A stretch of DNA of 64,000 nucleotides, from NCBI GenBank assembly GCA_009617715.1, contig VTFK01000583.1:1-64000 (forward strand), given 5' to 3'. The notes beneath the pieces are model-generated. The model did not search any database and had not been told where the DNA came from. It saw only the letters and a list, made by a program, of their open reading frames with translations. Source of the DNA: Plectrocnemia conspersa (lineage: Eukaryota; Arthropoda; Insecta; Trichoptera; Polycentropodidae). Of this stretch, positions 58,797 through 64,000 are shown one piece after another (positions within the stretch are counted from its first letter, which is position 1; each line of letters begins with the position of its first letter). Both the position numbers and the translations under genes were made by a program.

Positions 58797-59461
58797 CTGT
58801 GATGTACACTCGGTGTATAAAAATCAAACTGTGTAAAAGTCTGTGATTTTAAACTTTATATTACGAAATAGTCGAAGTAGTTATAATTATTGTTTTTGCT
58901 AAAAAAAATAAATGCATTGTTCATCGTAATTATTATGTATAAATGCAAAAATTAAGTAGTTATTTACAAAAATAATATATATAAATCTAGTTCAAAACCT
59001 CTGAACGTAAACATTGCATAGACAAGTGGTATAAATCGTTGACTAATGACCTGAAAGATCTAGGCCCGAATCTCATGTGGATCTAAGTGTAGTTCAATTT
59101 TATTGCATTCCTTTAAAATTATGCATTCGAATTAGTGATTATTATATAAATAAAATCCCAATCGATCATCAGTGATTAGGTTTTCCTAGATTTTTCTAAT
59201 CTCATGGATGAATATCGTAAAGATTAATTATAACGAGTCATACTAATAATTCTCAAAAGGAGCTACTTTAGCTCAAAAGCAATATCTTGTATGTATATAA
59301 ATTTTTTTTTAGCAAAATATATATTATTATTAGTTATGATAATTATTTATATATTGTAATTATCTAAATAAATATGTAAGTGTATCGAAAAGAATGCCAT
59401 ATTATTAGAAACTAATTATTCACATAATAAATTGATATGTACACTCCGGTGTACATCACAG
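58797..59461. mobile_element. Possible 665-bp element bounded by inverted repeats
   Basis: CTGTGATGTACACTCGGTGT at 58797-58816 is inverted at 59442-59461 (read from the right: CTGTGATGTACACCGGAGTG), a 20-bp repeat with three differences near its inner side. The interior is A/T-rich, has no transposase frame and carries SINE copy 2. No target duplication is clear. The inverted ends are directly seen; that they delimit a transposon is inference. Confidence 0.45.
59005..59265 (+). mobile_element. tRNA-derived SINE, copy 2
   Basis: A-box-like AGTGGTATAAATCG (59025), B-box region GGCCCGAATCTCATGTGG (59063), middle ATCATCAGTGATTAGG (59165), then CTAATCTCATGGATGAATAT and CGTAAAGATTAATTAT, matching copy 1 and copy 3 throughout. 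Tail CATACTAATAATTCTCAAAA. Confidence 0.7.
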
Positions 59462-59989
59462 TAAATTAAAGTTTATTTACATCATAGTGAAGGATGTTTT
59501 GCGAAACTAAACCAAAAGCAACCAAAAGGGTAATAATAATTATATGGTAAATAAATTTAAATTTAATATTAAATCATCAAGTCTCAAAAGACCTGTAAAA
59601 TATTTTTGAGTTTATTTTATGAAACATATTGGGTGGCCTTTCAAAGTTGTTTATGATGACTTGAAGATAAATTCATGGATGAACAGCTTATCTTAAATCA
59701 TAAACTTTATACATAAATATAATTTAATATAAATCATATGATATTATAAATACTTTATTTTTCAATTAATTACATAATTGTATGATATTGTCAAATGTAT
59801 ATTTTTATCTCGTGTAATATTTTTTATAGATTTTTAATGAATCATATTTATTAATTTTATTAATATTGTCTTTTAAATTTTTTTTAATAAATTTATATCT
59901 TCTAAAACTTACCCGATTGATTTAAAATAAAGCAAAAAATCACTATGACCACATTGGATCATCGAATTAATCTCATTACGCCAATTTTA
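59462..59989. other. AT-rich spacer with a minus-strand splice donor
   Basis: On the minus strand AATCAATCGG is followed by GTAAGTTTTAG, with the G of GT at 59911. The donor matches consensus, but the upstream 60 bp is A/T-rich and its frames are short. It could be the end of a non-coding exon that starts in the G/C block at 60.0-60.4 kb. Confidence 0.3.
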
Positions 59990-60660
59990 TCGCCGCGCAA
60001 AAAGTAATCACCATAATTCACGCGAGCGAGAGAGAGAAAAAGGTGTTTCAAATCCGAAAAGCAAACTTTCCGCTTCCTGGCTTATTTCTTTGGCAGCGCA
60101 ATAGAGAGAAGGAGAGACCCCGTCTCTTTGAAGTACTTGTCACGCGGCACCGGCACAGGAGACAGAAAGATCGATGTTGTGCTCGGCTCTCACCCCCCAT
60201 GAAAACCCACCCCGTCGCGAGCCGCCTCTGAAAAACCACCCGAAACCCCTGCCGTGCCTCGAGCGTCCGCCCCCCATCACCAGCCACCGCCAGCCAGCCT
60301 TCTTGCCGGCGACCCTCTCTGGGTATAAGCGTACACATGATTTTACCCAAATCATCTCGTCCCACCACCGCCACCCCGGGATTCGGATGAAATTCCGAAT
60401 GACATTTTAGCCTGCCTAAGTATTCCGAGACAGGCTTGTGAAAATTCGCCGTATTCACCAGAGCGATATTATTTTATACGTTCACTGTGTATTATGTATT
60501 TATGTATGTATGTTTGTAAGTATAATACAAACAAAATTTCTCTCGTCTGCATTTAATTTATTGCCGTTTTCGCTTATTTGCGTTATAAACAATTCACTCT
60601 CATTCGGCGTCATTACGCCTAACAGGCAAATCGGATTGGGATGGTAGCAGCGCTTAAGAA
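59990..60660. promoter_or_regulatory. GC-rich block, candidate promoter or 5' exon on minus
   Basis: 60050-60400 is C-rich on plus, with a purine run GAGAGAGAGAAAAAGG at 60027. The minus frame 60048-60458 (136 codons) includes repeated WL/GG motifs and arginine-rich parts typical of G/C-driven chance frames. Together with the minus donor at 59911 a 5' exon is possible but not shown. Confidence 0.3.
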
Positions 60661-61371
60661 ATTATACTTATTGTCACTTTTTTAATGATAAACACCAGAT
60701 AGGTTCATCTAATGTTTAATATCAATTTCAAGTGCTTCTGGTGTAACTAACATATTTGTTTAATCTTTAGAGCACTCTTGAAATGAATAGACAATCCTAT
60801 TCCGTAAAAGAGTTCCCAATCAGATCAACGTTTTGAATATAAAATAGTTAATTCCTGCTAAGACGATCTAATATAATATAAATGCCATTTATCATAAAAA
60901 TTAGGAACAAAATACCTTATAAGCTTATAAAAATACTTAAAAGAGAACAAATACACAAATTTACAGATTGGAATTTATTTAATTTATACTAAAGTATACA
61001 AATTAACTTATTATAATGTCATTTCCCCTTTTATTTTTTATGATTAGCATATGAAAAAAAATACTAAACAATGTAGATAATATTGTTACAAAGTGGCACA
61101 TATATTTTTTAATGTGCAATTATTTATATTTAACATGTGTAATTCTATTTAAATACTTTTAATATTGTTTGCATTAGTTTATCATTGAAGATAATAATCT
61201 TTAGAACAAAAAACCATTACTCTTTTGTATGATTGAGCAATTACAAGACAGAAATTAAAAAGCACGCGATAATCACGCGTTGAACGATGTTATTGTGCAC
61301 TGACTCTTTAAAATAAATATTCTATAGATGATATAGCATAAATACAAATAACTTGTACTTAAAAATATGGA
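60661..61371. other. AT-rich spacer
   Basis: No gene. AATAATCACGCGTTGAACG at 61269 is the only CpG-containing stretch. Confidence 0.4.
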
Positions 61372-61390
61372 TTAGGTTAGGTTAGGTTGA
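61372..61390 (+). repeat. Interstitial TTAGG repeats
   Basis: GATTAGGTTAGGTTAGGTTG: three copies of TTAGG, the canonical insect telomere unit. Short enough to be chance or a repair scar; a related TAGGTTAGG lies at 34387. Confidence 0.6.
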
Positions 61391-61438
61391 ATTATTTCAC
61401 CTTTGTGGCAAAACATTGTTCTATATATTATATATAAG

Positions 61439-61650
61439 CTGCCAGCACGATAGATCAATAGTATCGTCGATGACTAATACCTGAAAGACATTTAAATATA
61501 ATGTTTTTCAATTTCTATTGTGTCAAAGAGATCAGATTTAAATTTTATATTTTTATAGAATTTTAATTCTGATCGACTATCACAGATTATATTTTCCAAG
61601 ATTTTTAATCTCACGGATGAATATCGTAATAAATTAATCTAGATTATGAA
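61439..61650 (+). mobile_element. tRNA-derived SINE, copy 3
   Basis: Head AATAGTATCGTCGATGACTA and ATACCTGAAAGAC match copy 2 (GTATAAATCGTTGACTAATG, ACCTGAAAGATC). The tail CTATCACAGATTATATTTTC and TTTTTAATCTCACGGATGAA, TATCGTAATAAATTAAT follows the family. The B-box region is deleted or heavily changed. Confidence 0.65.
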
Positions 61651-62590
61651 AAGAAACATATATTAACTGTAAGCTGTAATAATAGTTTATGATTAATAAA
61701 ATAGTTATTGATTGTGTTGACTTCGTTGTAGCGCATTGGATTAATTTCTGTCATAATGTGAACGAAATAATTTAATAAATAAATAAATAACAATTTATTA
61801 TTTCTATGCTTTTTGACATTAAAAAAAATAACTAACAAAACGTTTTATTTTAAATGCGCTAGCATTAAAGAATTAAATCCAAATGTTTGTATATTACAAT
61901 ATCGAATTTATTCACTATTTGCTAATTTGATATAAAATATTTGTTAATAGTTGTAGTGAGTTATTTTCAAATTTTTAATTTCTGAAAACACCAAAATTCA
62001 AAAAATTTAAAAACACTATTTTTTATTATTTTTTAATGTGTGCATTAACAACGCAAATCGTATTTATTTATCTCTGGAATATAGCTATCTACAACCCTAT
62101 TGTGCCCTTTTTTGTTATACGATTTATATTATTTTTATGTTACTTATAACAGCCATGGCCATACTAATTAATAACCAAAAAAACAAAATAACAAAAAAAT
62201 ACTTTGTGTTTGCCGAAATTTCCGAAAATACTCATACATTTTCCCTAATATTATTCTACTATATTTATTTATTGTTCAAACTGATTTTGCTTCTTTATAA
62301 CATTACAAGTATAGTTTAATATGTTATTATTATTATTATTTTATTTTACTGTTTGAATGTAACGAATATTTGGAAACTCTAGCTAGGATTTAAATATATT
62401 ATTATTTATTGAGATAAAGTTTTTTATTTTATTTTATATTTAATACTATTTAGTTATTTTTAAAATCAGTATTTATTTTCTGAATTGTCTATTAACATTA
62501 TTTTCCTTGTTTTATCAATATATTATCTCACTAAAATGCAATTGTATAGTATCGAAAATTCATAATACACTAACTACTTTTTTTTAGCAA
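61651..62590. other. AT-rich spacer with ATT microsatellite
   Basis: (ATT)n at about 62323-62339 and AATAAATAAATAAATAAC at 61774-61791. The plus frame 62038-62319 (93 codons) is hydrophobic and A/T-driven; it shows no splice signal. Confidence 0.4.
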
Positions 62591-63090
62591 TTCTGACCCG
62601 TTCTCGATTGATTAAATCCTACGCTCGTTCCAATTCGGAGAGAAGCGACCGAAAATCAATAGAACCCTCGCTGAAATTCGGAATTATTTCAGAGCTGGGT
62701 ATTTTTTTTATTTTTGTACTATTAACCAACGAACCAACAAAAAAGAAAGAGGTAACAACAACAGCATACATATATCGATCATTGGCGTTATTGTGTGTGC
62801 CGAATCCGATGGTATCTGCGATGAAACGTGCCAATGTTGGGGCCCTGGTATTACTATCTCTTGCGAAAACATTTTATTGAATAACCCTGTTAGAATAAAA
62901 TCTTGTTAAGGCGACAATTTATGGCTTGTTTATAAATACACTGTTTGAGGAGTGAGAACAACCTTTGCTTACGTCGCCCTTCGTAACATTCAATATTTGG
63001 CTCTAGGAAACCGTCTAAGCAAAGGGTCGTGTAATAAGTTGATACGTGTATTAATTCATTATTCAACAAATAATATGTATTTAGAAGTAA
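62591..63090. promoter_or_regulatory. Unique block with a hairpin
   Basis: 62590-62880 is of mixed composition with overlapping plus and minus frames of 71-90 codons, neither recognisable. 62962-62971 (CCTTTGCTTA) is perfectly inverted at 63016-63025; the 64-nt span, with further pairing of CG on each inner side, is of microRNA-precursor size. Confidence 0.3.
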
Positions 63091-63560
63091 TATAAAATAT
63101 ATTGCATCCAATCAGTCTACATAAAGACCTCAGATTCCGAAAGTGCAAGTATAAATGCAGCGAGTATCTCGTGTCTGGTTATTTCAGGTATTTCCTCGTT
63201 CCCCAGTGCATTCGAATGAGGTGTTATCCGCGGTGCATTCCGTTACGGTTGTTAGTTCCAGAAAGACGTTATATAACGAACGTCTTAACTGAGAGCCACC
63301 AGAAGCTCGTTATCCATTCTCCAACTGAGATTTCCCCCAGCCAAACAAATTGAATTTGTACAAATCTTATCTAGAAGAAGCAAAAGTCAAAAATATGCTC
63401 GTGTGGGTTGGTACGTTAATGAGAAATGGTTTCAGCGTTGCGTAACGCTAACGGTTTCAATGGCGACGCTTGATTGATGCGACTTTTATGGTAATATGTC
63501 GATTTTAATCTACGATGATAGACAGTTAGTTTATTAATCGATCATGTGACAAAGCGGTAA
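63091..63560. promoter_or_regulatory. Unique CpG block with acceptor/GT junction
   Basis: GTGTCTGGTTATTTCAG ending at 63186 is a good acceptor followed by GTATTT. A plus frame runs through it (63102-63353) but has no domain. 63260-63290 holds the near-palindrome GACGTTATATAACGAACGTC. May be a small exon or an enhancer. Confidence 0.25.
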
Positions 63561-64000
63561 AAAATAGTTATTAATTTAGCTAGATCGGCTCGATTAAAGA
63601 TGTAATCGAATTTTAACTGTAGTTTATTATAAATGCATTTGATAAGCTTGAGAACGAATTTCTTGATTCCATGTTCATAAAAGTAGCACGTGCTCTCATT
63701 TTCAGCCCCAAACCTAAAATTGTTCTTAAAAAAAAATAAAAGTGACAATTAATTTCAGCAGCAGTTTCTTCATCACATAAAAGCTATAAAAGACCCTAAA
63801 AAATTGCTTTTATTTTTACTAGTCTTTCCTTTCAGAATTACCCTTATATATTTAAATTGTTAATGAATGTCTACTTGCTCTAATAAAATATATATTTTCA
63901 TCAAAAAAGTTGACCACATTTGTAATACTAAAAGCACTAAATTTAAGATAAATGTATTGAGATGTTCCATTGAAAATTAAATACCTGCTGATAAGATGAT
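63561..64000. other. AT-rich spacer to window end
   Basis: The minus frame 63542-63748 is A/T-driven. Nothing else recognisable. Confidence 0.4.

Noticed and set aside
60048..60458. 136-codon minus-strand open frame
   Set aside because: Arginine-, glycine- and tryptophan-rich peptide from C-rich DNA with overlapping frames on both strands. No domain or internal splice support.
61372..61390. TTAGG run as a telomere or chromosome-end signal
   Set aside because: Only three copies, surrounded by ordinary unique and SINE sequence; interstitial occurrence by chance or repair is enough.

Overview
This is a strongly AT-rich eukaryotic window, almost certainly from an insect or other arthropod. It has no long conserved coding gene, no rRNA or tRNA, no operon-like gene order, no bacterial signals and no CRISPR array. 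Signs of an insect-type genome are remnants of hAT-like, piggyBac-like, TA-target and non-LTR elements, a dispersed tRNA-derived SINE family, and a short run of the insect telomere-type motif TTAGG. The order cannot be fixed from the sequence alone. The most likely setting is a very long intron or an intergenic regulatory domain, possibly of a developmental gene; that is inference.

Layout: two kinds of DNA alternate along the whole window. The first is AT-rich sequence, much of it made of old degenerate tandem arrays. There are nine loci in seven unit families, with unit lengths of roughly 150-330 bp: 3.9-5.4 kb, 7.05-8.4 kb, 14.45-16.9 kb, 18.7-20.3 kb, 28.1-29.4 kb, 37.4-39.6 kb, 39.6-40.5 kb, 49.0-50.0 kb and 53.0-53.6 kb. 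A weaker tenth candidate lies at 52.4-52.9 kb. One family, marked by ACTGACCGTTTAT, is present at three loci in both orientations. The second kind is blocks of about 0.3-1 kb with ordinary base composition, rich in CpG and in short transcription-factor-like motifs. Examples are 2.9-3.4, 5.4-6.3, 10.0-10.4, 20.7-21.5, 27.2-27.8, 29.8-30.3, 32.3-33.2, 35.7-36.5, 43.9-44.7, 51.0-51.6, 55.5-55.9, 60.0-60.5 and 63.1-63.4 kb. These look like enhancers, promoters or small exons.

Mobile DNA: the clearest element is a 1,093-bp TA-flanked transposon at 15346-16438 with 44-bp terminal inverted repeats. It sits inside a tandem-array unit, and removing it restores the unit. Four copies of one tRNA-derived SINE lie at 22.1, 51.9, 59.0 and 61.4 kb; one of them lies between the inverted termini of a possible 665-bp element (58797-59461). 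A decayed LINE gives recognisable reverse-transcriptase and C-terminal peptides at 35.1-35.7 kb. hAT-like ends lie near 0.5, 0.6 and 43.2 kb, and a piggyBac-like end with palindromic subterminal repeats at 0.9-1.0 kb.

Candidate gene parts: a possible short exon with a strong donor on + at 40683-40783, a possible recursive splice site (polypyrimidine-CAG directly followed by GTGAGC) at 30777/30778 on +, a weaker acceptor/donor junction at 5706/5707 on +, and consensus donors on - at 32553 and 59911. If the + strand signals are real, the window is part of a giant intron transcribed left to right. None of the open reading frames over 60 codons matches a protein family I recognise, apart from the LINE fragments.
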